Positions 44,166-52,475 of a stretch of 64,000 nucleotides of DNA are shown one piece after another. Below the pieces are notes generated by a model, which searched no databases, was not told where the DNA came from, and saw only the letters and a program-made list of their open reading frames with translations. Source of the DNA: UBA7236 sp964463165. Lineage in GTDB: Bacteria; Bacteroidota; Bacteroidia; Chitinophagales; BACL12. The DNA lies in the NCBI GenBank assembly GCA_964463165.1, contig CAYXBK010000002.1, positions 186,001 to 250,000 of the forward strand, in the 5' to 3' direction. Position 1 is the stretch's first letter, and every line of letters begins with the position of its first letter. A program made the translations under genes and the position numbers.

Positions 44166-44957
44166 TTAATCTACATGAATAATTTCACCGCTGCCCGAAA
44201 CACTCATATTTATCACCGGTGAATTTTTATAATATAAATTGCCGCTTCCGCTGATTGCACCTTCGATCAGATCAGTTGCATTAATTTCCATATTTCCGCT
44301 GCCGCTGATATCTACTGAACTGGTTGCAACATAAAAATAAAATGCATGCACCTGGCCTGAACCAGAAATTTGTGAAGTAATTGCCGAGCCGTTGCCGCTC
44401 ACTGAAACATTTCCCGACCCTGAAATATTTGATGTAACGAGAGGTGCATCTGCAATTAAATTCATATCGCCCGAACCGCTGATCGACATTTCTATATTTA
44501 AAGCGATGATGGTATCAATTGATGTAAATGTTCCCGAGCCGCTGATATCAATATCCAGTTCAGATGAATTGATCTTGTTTTGCGTATACATATTTCCTGA
44601 TCCGCTCAAATTTAATGAATTGATCGTTGGCATTGTAATATAAACAATTACAGGCAATGCGTCATTAATACAATGCTCGGAATAGATTTCAAGATCGCTG
44701 CCTGAAATTTTTGTTGTGATATCGTCGAGTACATTTTGCTGTCCTTCGATTCGAATTTCATATTCCGCACCCTGTGTAATATATACAGTCGCTTCCATTT
44801 CATTGCTTACACCTGTAAATCCGCTTAACGTTCTCGTTTCCGAAACACTGTCGCCGTGACCGTTCACGCATGGCCATTTATCTCCGCCACAGCCGGCGAG
44901 CATAAGAGCCGCAGCCGGTAAGATGGCTGCAAATAAAGTAGTTGTAGTTCGTTTCAT
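44166..44957 (-). CDS. GIN-domain (DUF2807) lipoprotein
   Basis: A 263-aa lipoprotein: signal peptide with lipobox ALMLAGC, then the GIN domain (putative auto-transporter adhesin head). The domain is built of eight SGSG steps about 20 residues apart (LSGSGNM, ISGSGTF, ISGSGDM, ISGSGNV, ISGSGQV, ISGSGNM, ISGSGNL, VSGSGEI), forming a beta-helix. SGFTGVSNEMEATVYITQGAEYEIRIEG is the family opening. It is first in the sigma-factor operon. The family is poorly characterised and thought to be cell-surface; surface stress sensing together with the sigma factor is inferred only. Confidence 0.88.
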   Translation of the reverse strand: MKRTTTTLFAAILPAAALMLAGCGGDKWPCVNGHGDSVSETRTLSGFTGVSNEMEATVYITQGAEYEIRIEGQQNVLDDITTKISGSDLEIYSEHCINDALPVIVYITMPTINSLNLSGSGNMYTQNKINSSELDIDISGSGTFTSIDTIIALNIEMSISGSGDMNLIADAPLVTSNISGSGNVSVSGNGSAITSQISGSGQVHAFYFYVATSSVDISGSGNMEINATDLIEGAISGSGNLYYKNSPVINMSVSGSGEIIHVD

Positions 44958-45048
44958 TGTTCAAGTTTCCTATATAATGCAGGGTATGCCCAAAAGTTAC
45001 AGCCCCTGTTAAACATTATTATTTTTTAACAAATCAGCCGAGCCTAAT

Positions 45049-45056
45049 TATCTTCG
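45049..45056 (+). promoter_or_regulatory. Possible -7 promoter element of sucD
   Basis: TATCTTCG followed by CAAC, 17 bases before the ATG of sucD. It is close to TAnnTTTG and shares its ending with the element at 46993. No clear -33. Confidence 0.3.
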
Positions 45057-45073
45057 CAACACAAAATTTAAAA

Positions 45074-45943
45074 ATGAGCGTATTAGTCGGAAAATATTCG
45101 CGGGTTGTGGTGCAGGGCTTCACAGGAAAAGAGGGCACATTTCACGCAGAACAGATGATTGCCTATGGTACCAATGTGATTGGCGGTGTAACTCCTGATA
45201 AAGGCGGCACCATGCATCTCGACAGGCCGGTATTCAATACGGTTGCCGATTCTGTTTCAAAAGAAGGTGCCAATACTTCCATCATTTTTGTTCCTCCGGC
45301 ATTCGCTGCGGATGCAATTATGGAAGCCGCTGAAGCGGGGATCAAAGTAATTGTTGCAATCACAGAAGGTATTCCGGTGCAGGATATGGTGAAAGTGATC
45401 GAATATATCAAGGATTACGATTGCCGTTTGATCGGTCCGAATTGCCCGGGCATCATCACACCGGATGAAGCAAAAGTGGGCATTATGCCGGGCTTCATTC
45501 ACCGGAAAGGAACAATCGGAATTGTATCTCGCTCGGGTACGCTTACCTACGAAGCGGTTGACCAGGTGACAAAAGCAGGCCTCGGACAGAGCACCTGTAT
45601 CGGTATTGGCGGTGACCCAGTTCCCGGCACAACAACTCTTGATGCAATTAAATTATTAATGGGCGATCCGGAAACGGAAGGAATCATTTTGATCGGCGAG
45701 ATCGGGGGCACGATGGAAGCAAGAGCTGCTCAATGGATAAAAGAGAATGGAACAAAACCGGTTGTTGGATTTATTGCCGGCCAAACAGCTCCGAAAGGAA
45801 GAACCATGGGGCATGCCGGTGCAATTGTGGGAGGTGCAGACGATACTGCTGCTGCAAAAATGGAGATCATGCGCAATTGCGGAATTACGGTTGTTGATTC
45901 TCCTGCTGTGATCGGGGAAACGATGGCGAGGATGGTGAAATAG
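45074..45943 (+). CDS. sucD: Succinyl-CoA ligase alpha subunit
   Basis: A 289-aa subunit of succinyl-CoA synthetase, which makes ATP or GTP from succinyl-CoA in the TCA cycle. CoA-binding start: GKYSRVVVQGFTGKEGTFHAEQMIAYGTNVIGGVTPDKGG. NCPGIITPDEAKVGIMPG is typical, and the phosphorylated histidine is in GHAGAIVGG (near 247). Length and ends are normal (ARMVK). The beta subunit gene is not nearby. The stop is followed after seven bases by two heptamer arrays. Confidence 0.96.
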   Translation: MSVLVGKYSRVVVQGFTGKEGTFHAEQMIAYGTNVIGGVTPDKGGTMHLDRPVFNTVADSVSKEGANTSIIFVPPAFAADAIMEAAEAGIKVIVAITEGIPVQDMVKVIEYIKDYDCRLIGPNCPGIITPDEAKVGIMPGFIHRKGTIGIVSRSGTLTYEAVDQVTKAGLGQSTCIGIGGDPVPGTTTLDAIKLLMGDPETEGIILIGEIGGTMEARAAQWIKENGTKPVVGFIAGQTAPKGRTMGHAGAIVGGADDTAAAKMEIMRNCGITVVDSPAVIGETMARMVK

Positions 45944-45949
45944 ATTTGT

Positions 45950-45984
45950 GTATTGAGATTAGAGTATTGAGTATTGAGATGCGG
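45950..45984. repeat. Heptamer array, unit GTATTGA
   Basis: Five 7-bp units, GTATTGA, GATTAGA, GTATTGA, GTATTGA, GATGCGG, seven bases after the sucD stop. Six bases separate it from the larger array that follows. Confidence 0.75.
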
Positions 45985-45990
45985 AAATAA

Positions 45991-46158
45991 CTCTGAACTC
46001 CGAACCCTGAACTTTGAACTCTGAACTCCGAACTTTGAACCCTTAACTCTGAACCCCGAACCCCGAACCCCAAACTCTGAACCCCGAACCCTGAACCCCG
46101 AACCCCGAACCCCGAACTCTGAACTCCGAACTCCGAACCCCGAACTCCAAACCCTGAA
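45991..46158. repeat. Heptamer array, 24 units of CYCYGAA
   Basis: Exactly 24 units of 7 bp (168 bp) with no indel. The unit is C-Y-Y-Y-G-A-A; positions 2-4 vary only between C and T (CTCTGAA, CTCCGAA, CCCCGAA, CCCTGAA, CTTTGAA). The only other changes are G to A (two units) and one G to T. The array ends ten bases before the fabG start, so it forms the promoter-proximal leader of fabG. The antisense frames stay open through it, because a 7-bp period gives seven-residue peptide repeats; this is not evidence of coding. Confidence 0.9.
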
Positions 46159-46168
46159 CAAAAAAAAA

Positions 46169-46915
46169 ATGAAACTACTCGAAAATAAAACAGCACTCAT
46201 CACCGGTGCTTCACGTGGAATTGGCGAAGCAATCGCAATTCGGTTTGCCGAAGCGGGAGCAAATATTGCCTTCACATATTTAAGCAGTGAAGAAAAAGCG
46301 AAAGCATTGGAAGAAAAATTGATCGCATCCGGTGTGAAAGCAAAAGGATATAAAAGCAATGCAGGAAATTATGCAGAAGCGGAAAAACTGATCAATGATA
46401 TTATGACAGATTTCGGCGCTTTGGATGTGGTGGTAAATAATGCAGGAATTACGAGAGATAATTTAATGCTGCGTATGAGTGAACAGGATTGGGATGATGT
46501 GATCGATATAAATTTAAAATCGGTTTTCAACGTAACGAAATTTGCGATCAAGCCGATGATGAAGGCACGTAAAGGTTCGATCATTAATTTATCGAGTATT
46601 GTGGGATTGGCAGGACAAGGCGGACAATCAAATTATTCTGCAAGCAAGGCAGGCATTATCGGATTTACAAAATCAATTGCAAAAGAGCTCGGTTCACGGA
46701 ATATCCGCTCGAATGCAATTGCCCCCGGATTTATCGAAACCGATATGACGGGTGAATTATCGGAAGAATTAAAACAAACCTATTTCAAACAAATACCACT
46801 CGGCCGTTTTGGCAAACCATCCGAAATTGCAGATGTTGCTTTATTTCTTGCAAGCGATATGAGCAGTTATGTTACCGGACAGGTATTGAGTGTGTGCGGT
46901 GCATTGCACACATGA
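46169..46915 (+). CDS. fabG: 3-oxoacyl-ACP reductase FabG
   Basis: A 248-aa SDR enzyme of fatty-acid elongation, reducing 3-oxoacyl-ACP with NADPH. TGASRGIG is at about 12-19, NNAGITRDNLMLRM is the FabG form of the NNAG segment, and the active site is SSIVGLAGQGGQSNYSASKAG. The ending PSEIADVALFLASDMSSYVTGQVLSVCGA is diagnostic. An A-run directly precedes the ATG. Confidence 0.95.
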   Translation: MKLLENKTALITGASRGIGEAIAIRFAEAGANIAFTYLSSEEKAKALEEKLIASGVKAKGYKSNAGNYAEAEKLINDIMTDFGALDVVVNNAGITRDNLMLRMSEQDWDDVIDINLKSVFNVTKFAIKPMMKARKGSIINLSSIVGLAGQGGQSNYSASKAGIIGFTKSIAKELGSRNIRSNAIAPGFIETDMTGELSEELKQTYFKQIPLGRFGKPSEIADVALFLASDMSSYVTGQVLSVCGALHT

Positions 46916-46932
46916 TCTGCAGGTTCAGATCA
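46913..46932 (+). terminator. Possible terminator hairpin overlapping the fabG stop
   Basis: TGATCTG pairs with CAGATCA across a six-base loop, followed eight bases later by a T-run. The first stem bases are the fabG stop codon. The gap before the T-run makes it weak. Confidence 0.3.
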
Positions 46933-46992
46933 ATTAGCATTTTTTAACGGTTCAGCTATATCAAATGGAGATCATCCTTCGTTTTAGCGTTG

Positions 46993-47000
46993 TATATTCG
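46993..47000 (+). promoter_or_regulatory. Possible -7 promoter element of the VWA gene
   Basis: TATATTCG followed by CAAC, 44 bases before the ATG at 47045. It is the same arrangement as upstream of sucD (TATCTTCG, CAAC). Confidence 0.3.
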
Positions 47001-47044
47001 CAACATAAAATCTCCCGGTTGACTGGCTGCGAGGTGCATCTAAA

Positions 47045-49147
47045 ATGAATTTTCAAATATTTACAGATTATCCCTCCTGGTTCTGGCTGCTGTGTTTTGC
47101 ATGCGGAGGAATTTATGCAGGCTTCTTATATTTCCGTGAAAAGAAAATTAATTCCGCCATTGAAAACAAATGGTGGAAAAGAGGCCTCGCTGCCTTGCGT
47201 TTTTTCGCCGTAACCATTGTTGCTTTTCTGTTATTAAATCCATATTTGAAATCGCGGTTCAATGAAACGGAAAAACCTGTGATCATCATTGCACAGGATA
47301 ATTCGTCAAGTATTGCACAACAATTTTCTGATTCAGCAGCTTTCCAAAAATCACTCGCGGCACTCCGCGAAGAATTATCAAAAAATTATGAAGTGCGGAA
47401 TTATACATTTGGTGAACATCTGAATGAAAACACTGCTGTAAATTATTCCGAAAAATCATCCGACCTTTCCAGCGCTCTTGCCGAATTAAATAATTTATAC
47501 GAAAATATAAATGTGGGTGCCGTAATTTTTGCAACCGACGGCATTTACAATACGGGCAGTAATCCCGTTTATGTTAAAAATGATTTAGGTGCGCCAGTGT
47601 ATACAATTGCATTGGGAGATACGGTTCCGAAAAAAGATCTGCGCATCACCCGTGTGTTGCATAATAATATTGTTTACCTGAAAGATAAATTTTCCATTGT
47701 TACTGATGTGGAAGCAATCTTCTGCTACGGACTGAATCCGAAGATCACGGTGAGTGAAATAACGAAAGGAAATGCACGAATGCTGGGTGAGAAAAATGTT
47801 GCAGTTAATTCCGATTTATTCAATACGAGTTTCAGCTGGGAGATCGAAGCAACGGAACCGGGTATTCGACATTATCAGGTGCGCATAACAAAAGCAGAGG
47901 GAGAGATCACAACCGACAATAATGTGCAGGATATTTATATTGAAGTGCTGGATGCCCGTCAGAAAATATTGCTGCTTGCAAATGCACCGCATCCCGATAT
48001 TGCAGCTTTGCGCACTGCGATCGAATCGAATAAAAATTACCAGGTGGATGTTGCACTGGTTTCAGAATTAAAAGGGCCGGTTGGAGATTATAATCTGATC
48101 CTTCTGCATAATCTTCCCTCATCTGCCAATCAGATTAAATCAGTGTTGGATGAAATCAAACAAAAACAAATTCCTGCCTTTTATTTCGTCGGCGCACAAA
48201 CATCATTATCAGCTTTCAATAATGCACAAAATCTTTTAAAGATCACATCGAGCGGACAATCGGCAAATGAAATCACCGCAACAACAGATGCATCCTTTAA
48301 TTTATTTACGCTGGACGAACATGCATTTACAATGTATCCGAAACTGCCTGCATTGAGTTCACCCTACGGCCAATACAATGCATCACCTGCATCTCAAGTG
48401 ATCATGACACAAAAAATCGGATCCGTTAATACAAAATATCCATTACTTGTTTTCAGCCTCCCGGGCGGAGAAAAAAATGCAGTATTTGCGGCAGAGAATT
48501 TCTGGAAATGGCGTATGTATGATTATGTGCTGAATTCAAATCAATCAGCAACGGATGAATTGATCAGTAAAACGGTACAATACCTCAGCGCAAAAAATGA
48601 TAAAAAACAATTCAGGGCAAATATTGCAAAAAATGTTTTGAGTGAAAATGAGCAGATCGTAATTGATGGTGAATTATATAACGACAGCTATCAATTGATC
48701 AACGACCCGGATGCAACTTTGGTAATTAAAAATGAAGACGGAAAAGAGTTTCCATTTCAATTCGACAAAACAAATAAAAGTTATGCATTAAATGCCGGTT
48801 ATTTTCCGGAAGGGAATTATACGTTTGAAGCAAAAGTGAATTATAACGGAAAAGAAATGAAAGACAATGGGGCATTCAGTATATCACCGGTACGTCTGGA
48901 AACAATCAATACAACTGCAAATCATAAAATATTAAATCAGCTTGCAGTAGAATCAAACGGCAAAATGCTTTACCCAGATCAGATAAATCAACTGCAGGAT
49001 ATCATCGGCAGTTCTGCAAGTGCAAAACCCGTAATGCGTGAGATTACAACTACACGTTCCATCATCAATTTAAAATGGATCTTCTTCGCCATTCTCGGAT
49101 TATTAATTGTTGAATGGTTTATCAGGAAGTTTAATGGAAGCTATTGA
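47045..49147 (+). CDS. VWA-domain membrane protein
   Basis: A 700-aa protein with two N-terminal helices (~10-30 and 48-66) and one C-terminal helix (IFFAILGLLIVEWFI). After the helices comes a von Willebrand A-like domain: VIIIAQDNSSSIAQ, where Asp85, Ser87 and Ser89 form the DxSxS metal site, and GAVIFATDGIYNTG. A large beta-rich region follows, with LLLANAPHPDIAALRTAIESNKNYQVDVALVSE resembling a glutamine-amidotransferase-like fold. The type is widespread in Bacteroidota and related to BatA-like proteins; the function is unknown. The stop codon is inside the following heptamer array. Confidence 0.82.
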   Translation: MNFQIFTDYPSWFWLLCFACGGIYAGFLYFREKKINSAIENKWWKRGLAALRFFAVTIVAFLLLNPYLKSRFNETEKPVIIIAQDNSSSIAQQFSDSAAFQKSLAALREELSKNYEVRNYTFGEHLNENTAVNYSEKSSDLSSALAELNNLYENINVGAVIFATDGIYNTGSNPVYVKNDLGAPVYTIALGDTVPKKDLRITRVLHNNIVYLKDKFSIVTDVEAIFCYGLNPKITVSEITKGNARMLGEKNVAVNSDLFNTSFSWEIEATEPGIRHYQVRITKAEGEITTDNNVQDIYIEVLDARQKILLLANAPHPDIAALRTAIESNKNYQVDVALVSELKGPVGDYNLILLHNLPSSANQIKSVLDEIKQKQIPAFYFVGAQTSLSAFNNAQNLLKITSSGQSANEITATTDASFNLFTLDEHAFTMYPKLPALSSPYGQYNASPASQVIMTQKIGSVNTKYPLLVFSLPGGEKNAVFAAENFWKWRMYDYVLNSNQSATDELISKTVQYLSAKNDKKQFRANIAKNVLSENEQIVIDGELYNDSYQLINDPDATLVIKNEDGKEFPFQFDKTNKSYALNAGYFPEGNYTFEAKVNYNGKEMKDNGAFSISPVRLETINTTANHKILNQLAVESNGKMLYPDQINQLQDIIGSSASAKPVMREITTTRSIINLKWIFFAILGLLIVEWFIRKFNGSY

Positions 49148-49364
49148 GAAAGGAGAAAGGAGAAAGGAGAAAGGAGAAAGGAGAAAGGAGAAAGGAGAAA
49201 NNNNNNNNNNNNNNNNNNNNNNNNNNNNNNNNNNNNNNNNNNNNNNNNNNNNNNNNNNNNNNNNNNNNNNNNNNNNNNNNNNNNNNNNNNNNNNNNNNNN
49301 GAGAAAGGAGAAAGGAGAAAGGAGAAAGGAGAAAGGAGAAAGGAGAAAGGAGAAAAGAGAAAGG
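49146..49364. repeat. Heptamer array, unit GAGAAAG, interrupted by the assembly gap
   Basis: Near-perfect GAGAAAG units on both sides of 100 N: 49146-49200 and 49301-49364. The last units include a GAGAAAA variant. It begins in the stop codon of the VWA gene. The true number of units is unknown. Confidence 0.85.
49201..49300. other. Assembly gap (100 N)
   Basis: Exactly 100 undetermined bases inside a pure heptamer array, most likely a scaffold gap of unknown size where short reads could not span the repeat. It may hide only more units or an inserted sequence. Confidence 0.95.
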
Positions 49365-49444
49365 CTGACGCAAGATTAAAACAACATTTCTTCCATTAGT
49401 AACCACCGAACAAATCCGGCAAATTACTCTCGTGCAAACGTCTC

Positions 49445-49476
49445 GAACACTTGAACACGTGGACACGTGAACACAA
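49445..49476. repeat. Octamer array, unit GAACACGT
   Basis: Four 8-bp units: GAACACTT, GAACACGT, GGACACGT, GAACACAA, five bases before the stop of the divIC-like gene. It shares a 333-bp spacer with the GAGAAAG array; the rest of that spacer shows no gene. Confidence 0.7.
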
Positions 49477-49480
49477 CTAA

Positions 49481-49825
49481 TTATTTATCAATGATCACAA
49501 AAACATCTTCATCCGGTTTTTTCATATAATATTTTTCCCGGGCGTATTTTTCAAGTGCTTTCTGATCGTATTTCAATTGGTTCAGGTCTGCCTGTGTTTT
49601 CTTTGTTTCTTCTACATAATATCTTGTCTGGGAAGTTGCAACATGTAAATCATGCATGCGTTTCATCTGCAGGACTACATTATTCTGATCGAAGAAAAAC
49701 ATCCAGATCACAAAAACAAATACCGTGAAAAAGTATTTGTTTGTGAGGATTCGCGGGATCCGCCACGATTTGATACGCTCTCTGAACGATTTGAATTCCT
49801 TTTTCACCTGATGAAAATTTTCCAT
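49481..49825 (-). CDS. Septum formation initiator FtsB/DivIC family
   Basis: A 114-aa single-pass protein of the divisome. The cytoplasmic segment (about 28 residues, basic) is followed by a helix (YFFTVFVFVIWMFFFDQNNVV, ~31-51) and a periplasmic coiled coil (MHDLHVATSQTRYYVEETKKTQADLNQLKYDQKALEKYAREKYYMKKPDEDVFVI). The ending KYAREKYYMKKPDEDVFVI is the most diagnostic part. In Bacteroidota this gene often follows eno; here an acyltransferase gene lies between. Confidence 0.9.
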   Translation of the reverse strand: MENFHQVKKEFKSFRERIKSWRIPRILTNKYFFTVFVFVIWMFFFDQNNVVLQMKRMHDLHVATSQTRYYVEETKKTQADLNQLKYDQKALEKYAREKYYMKKPDEDVFVIIDK

Positions 49826-49897
49826 TGTAAAAATACCCTTGCCGGTTCCGGTAAGGAACGAAACAATTAAATAAAAAAGTGTGGATAGTATACTAAA

Positions 49898-51004
49898 TTA
49901 AACTGCTTTGCGCTGCTTGCGGTTGAGCCTGTTCTTCAGAAATCTGTTCAGCGGCTCTTCAACAAATTTAAACAGTAGTACCGCAATAATATTGAGCATT
50001 AAAAAAGTGAAGATGCTCTGATGTGCTATCAAACCTGTGAGGTCGCAGATAACGCCAACATGTATCAGGTAAAAAACATAGGAGCTTTTTCCCAGCAAAA
50101 TAAACAGCCGCGATGAAAGCAGTTTACTCACTGCAGTTTCTTCCCTTAATAATCCGTAGAAAAAAAGTGCAACGCCCGTTACCGGCAATAAGAAATTATT
50201 GATGATAATTCCTTCAGTTGTAAATGCACCGATCGTTTGAGAACCTTTCACAAGCCCCAGGCAAAACACCCAGGCAAAAATGAGTGCAAGTCCAAACCAG
50301 GTAAATTTTCCGCCTTGCTTTTTAGTATAATGTTTCATAAAAAAAAGTGCCAGCCATATTCCCGTAAAAAATTCGATGCATCTGCCGAAGAAAGTATACA
50401 GAAACATAAAATTCCAGTTGGCAAAAAACCCGTAGAAATTCATTCTGCTCCCGATCATAACAAGACATGCGCCAAGACCAAGCAAAGCAACCGGCAGCAA
50501 ATAGATATTTCGTGTTCTTCTTCTGATGAGAATAAAAAATACAGGTGCACTTAAATAAAATAATTCCTCCACCGTGAGCGACCAGCCTTGCGCTATACCG
50601 GTAAATTTGAGATCATCAAAAAAGCCCCTGATAAAAGTAATATTGCTCAGAAATAATAATCCGGAAAAATCTCCATTTGAAATAATTACCGGCAGGATAA
50701 ATGTAAGTGTTGTTAAAATAAAATACATCGGATAAATCCTGGCGATACGGGAAACAAAATAGCTGCGCAGGTTCAATTGGTGTGCGCCAGAATATCTGTA
50801 TGCAATTAAAAAACCGCTCAGCACAAAAAATATGGAAACGCCGATATGAAATTCATTTACAAAATCAAATAAATACCCGCCGGCAAATGATTCTGAAAAT
50901 GGATTATAATGATGAAAAAAAACAAGATAGGCCGCTATTGCCCGCACACCGGTTAAGGCGGGGAAATAGTCGGATTTTTGGTTCTGGAGATCTGAAGTGT
51001 TCAA
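49898..51004 (-). CDS. Acyltransferase family 3 membrane protein
   Basis: A 368-aa acyltransferase-3 integral membrane protein with about ten helices. The conserved opening is FPALTGVRAIAAYLVFFHHYNPF, with the catalytic His pair, and IGVSIFFVLSGFLIAYRYSG and ARIYPMYFI follow. The QGWSLTVEELFYLSAPVFFIL segment is diagnostic. Such enzymes O-acetylate cell-surface sugars. No ATG opens the frame; the start is TTG at 51002-51004, with a stop codon 36 bases upstream. It sits between eno and the divIC-like gene with a ~105-bp spacer to eno, so it may be an insertion into that pair. Confidence 0.88.
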   Translation of the reverse strand: MNTSDLQNQKSDYFPALTGVRAIAAYLVFFHHYNPFSESFAGGYLFDFVNEFHIGVSIFFVLSGFLIAYRYSGAHQLNLRSYFVSRIARIYPMYFILTTLTFILPVIISNGDFSGLLFLSNITFIRGFFDDLKFTGIAQGWSLTVEELFYLSAPVFFILIRRRTRNIYLLPVALLGLGACLVMIGSRMNFYGFFANWNFMFLYTFFGRCIEFFTGIWLALFFMKHYTKKQGGKFTWFGLALIFAWVFCLGLVKGSQTIGAFTTEGIIINNFLLPVTGVALFFYGLLREETAVSKLLSSRLFILLGKSSYVFYLIHVGVICDLTGLIAHQSIFTFLMLNIIAVLLFKFVEEPLNRFLKNRLNRKQRKAV

Positions 51005-51108
51005 ATTCGTCTTTTCAGGAGGAAGAAAATAAAACTATTTATCTCCTGAAACTAAAGATATTTAATAATGATGAAGCCGTTAATAGCTTACGGCTGAAAA
51101 AACATAAT

Positions 51109-52392
51109 TTACTTCATAAACACATTCCCCGCCCAAACTGCCGAAGCACCTAATTCTTCTTCAATGCGCAGCAACTGATTGTATTTTGCGATCCTGTCTG
51201 AACGTGATGCAGAGCCCGTTTTAATTTGTCCGCAATTTAATGCAACTGCCAGATCTGCAATTGTGGTATCTTCCGTTTCACCGCTGCGATGGCTCATCAC
51301 CGAAGTATATTTTGCACGATGCGCCATGTTTACTGCGTTGATCGTTTCTGTGAGTGATCCGATTTGATTTACTTTTACTAAAATACTGTTTGCAATATTT
51401 TCACGGATTCCCTTTGCAAGTCGTTTTACATTCGTTACAAAAAGATCATCTCCCACCAATTGAATTTTATTTCCCAATTGTTCGGTGATCATTTTCCAGC
51501 CGGTCCAGTCGTCTTCCGCCAAACCATCTTCAATTGATTTGATCGGATATTTTTTACACCAGTTCACCCAATAATCCACCATTTCTTCAGGAGATAATTG
51601 CCGCTTATCCGATTTTTTAAAAATGTATTTTTTATTTTCCGCATCAAAAAATTCGGATGCAGCAGGATCCAATGCAATTACAATATCTTCACCCGGTACA
51701 TAACCTGCATCTTCAATTGCTTTTAAAACGGTTTCAATTGCTTCATCATTCGATTGCATATCCGGAGCAAATCCGCCTTCATCCCCCACATTTGTGGAAT
51801 ATCCTTTTTTCTTCAACACCGATTTTAAATGATGGAACACTTCAACACCCATACGCAACGCATCAGCAAAATTTTCTCCGGCAACGGGTGCGATCATGAA
51901 TTCCTGAAAATCAATTTTATTATCTGCGTGTGCGCCGCCATTTAAAATATTCATGAGCGGAACCGGTAATGTATTTGCATTTACACCACCCACATATCTG
52001 TATAACGGAATTGCCAATTCATTTGCCGCCGCTTTTGCACATGCAAGTGAAACAGCAAGAATTGCATTTGCACCTAATTTACTTTTATTATCCGTGCCAT
52101 CGATTTCAATCATTAAATGATCGATATAATTCTGATCAAAAACATCCACACCTTCCAGCTCACGTGCAATAATTGTATTTACATTATCAACTGCCTGCAA
52201 CACGCCTTTTCCCAAATACTGATCGGCATCGCCATCCCGCAATTCAACCGCTTCATGTACACCGGTACTTGCACCGCTTGGAACAGCTGCTCGCCCGGCA
52301 GAACCGTATTCGGTATAAACTTCTGCTTCCACAGTCGGATTTCCTCTTGAATCGAGAATTTGTCTTGCTTTAATTTCGAGTATATGGCTCAT
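51109..52392 (-). CDS. eno: Enolase
   Basis: A 427-aa enolase converting 2-phosphoglycerate to phosphoenolpyruvate. I start at MSHILEIKARQILDSRGNPTVEAEV; the frame stays open a further 63 bases upstream only because it reads a heptamer array (SELRTLNSQLRTLN). Active-site motifs: SGASTGVHEAVELRDGD, GDEGGFAPD with the catalytic Glu, ALDPAASEF, the SIEDGLAEDDW metal Glu, ILVKVNQIGSLTE (Lys) and MSHRSGETEDTTIADL. Length and motif order are normal. Confidence 0.97.
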   Translation of the reverse strand: MSHILEIKARQILDSRGNPTVEAEVYTEYGSAGRAAVPSGASTGVHEAVELRDGDADQYLGKGVLQAVDNVNTIIARELEGVDVFDQNYIDHLMIEIDGTDNKSKLGANAILAVSLACAKAAANELAIPLYRYVGGVNANTLPVPLMNILNGGAHADNKIDFQEFMIAPVAGENFADALRMGVEVFHHLKSVLKKKGYSTNVGDEGGFAPDMQSNDEAIETVLKAIEDAGYVPGEDIVIALDPAASEFFDAENKKYIFKKSDKRQLSPEEMVDYWVNWCKKYPIKSIEDGLAEDDWTGWKMITEQLGNKIQLVGDDLFVTNVKRLAKGIRENIANSILVKVNQIGSLTETINAVNMAHRAKYTSVMSHRSGETEDTTIADLAVALNCGQIKTGSASRSDRIAKYNQLLRIEEELGASAVWAGNVFMK

Positions 52393-52399
52393 TGGTTTT

Positions 52400-52448
52400 G
52401 AGTTGAGAGTTCTGAGTTGAGAGTTGAGAGTTCTGAGTTCTGAGTTGC
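52400..52448. repeat. Heptamer array, unit GAGTTGA
   Basis: Seven units without indel (GAGTTGA, GAGTTCT, GAGTTGA, GAGTTGA, GAGTTCT, GAGTTCT, GAGTTGC), starting seven bases upstream of the eno start codon (52390-52392). It occupies the eno leader. Confidence 0.82.
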
Positions 52449-52475
52449 TGCGCAAGCTATTTCCGCGAAAGCAAT

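Noticed and set aside
45950..46158. Tandem arrays read as a CRISPR array
   Set aside because: There are no 20-40-bp spacers between repeats, the unit is only 7 bp, and no cas genes are in the window.
45730..46359. Open antisense frames of 209 and 103 residues with seven-residue repeats across the sucD-fabG spacer
   Set aside because: They arise because a 7-bp array reads as a seven-residue peptide repeat in every frame without stops. They have no leader, no homology that I recognise, and overlap two real genes.
47045..49147. VWA membrane protein as a BatA/BatB protein of an aerotolerance operon
   Set aside because: It has a VWA-like metal site and similar topology, but there is no MoxR ATPase or DUF58 gene nearby and it is more than twice the usual BatA length.
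52393..52455. 21-residue N-terminal extension of enolase
   Set aside because: It is encoded entirely by the GAGTTGA heptamers and precedes a standard enolase start.
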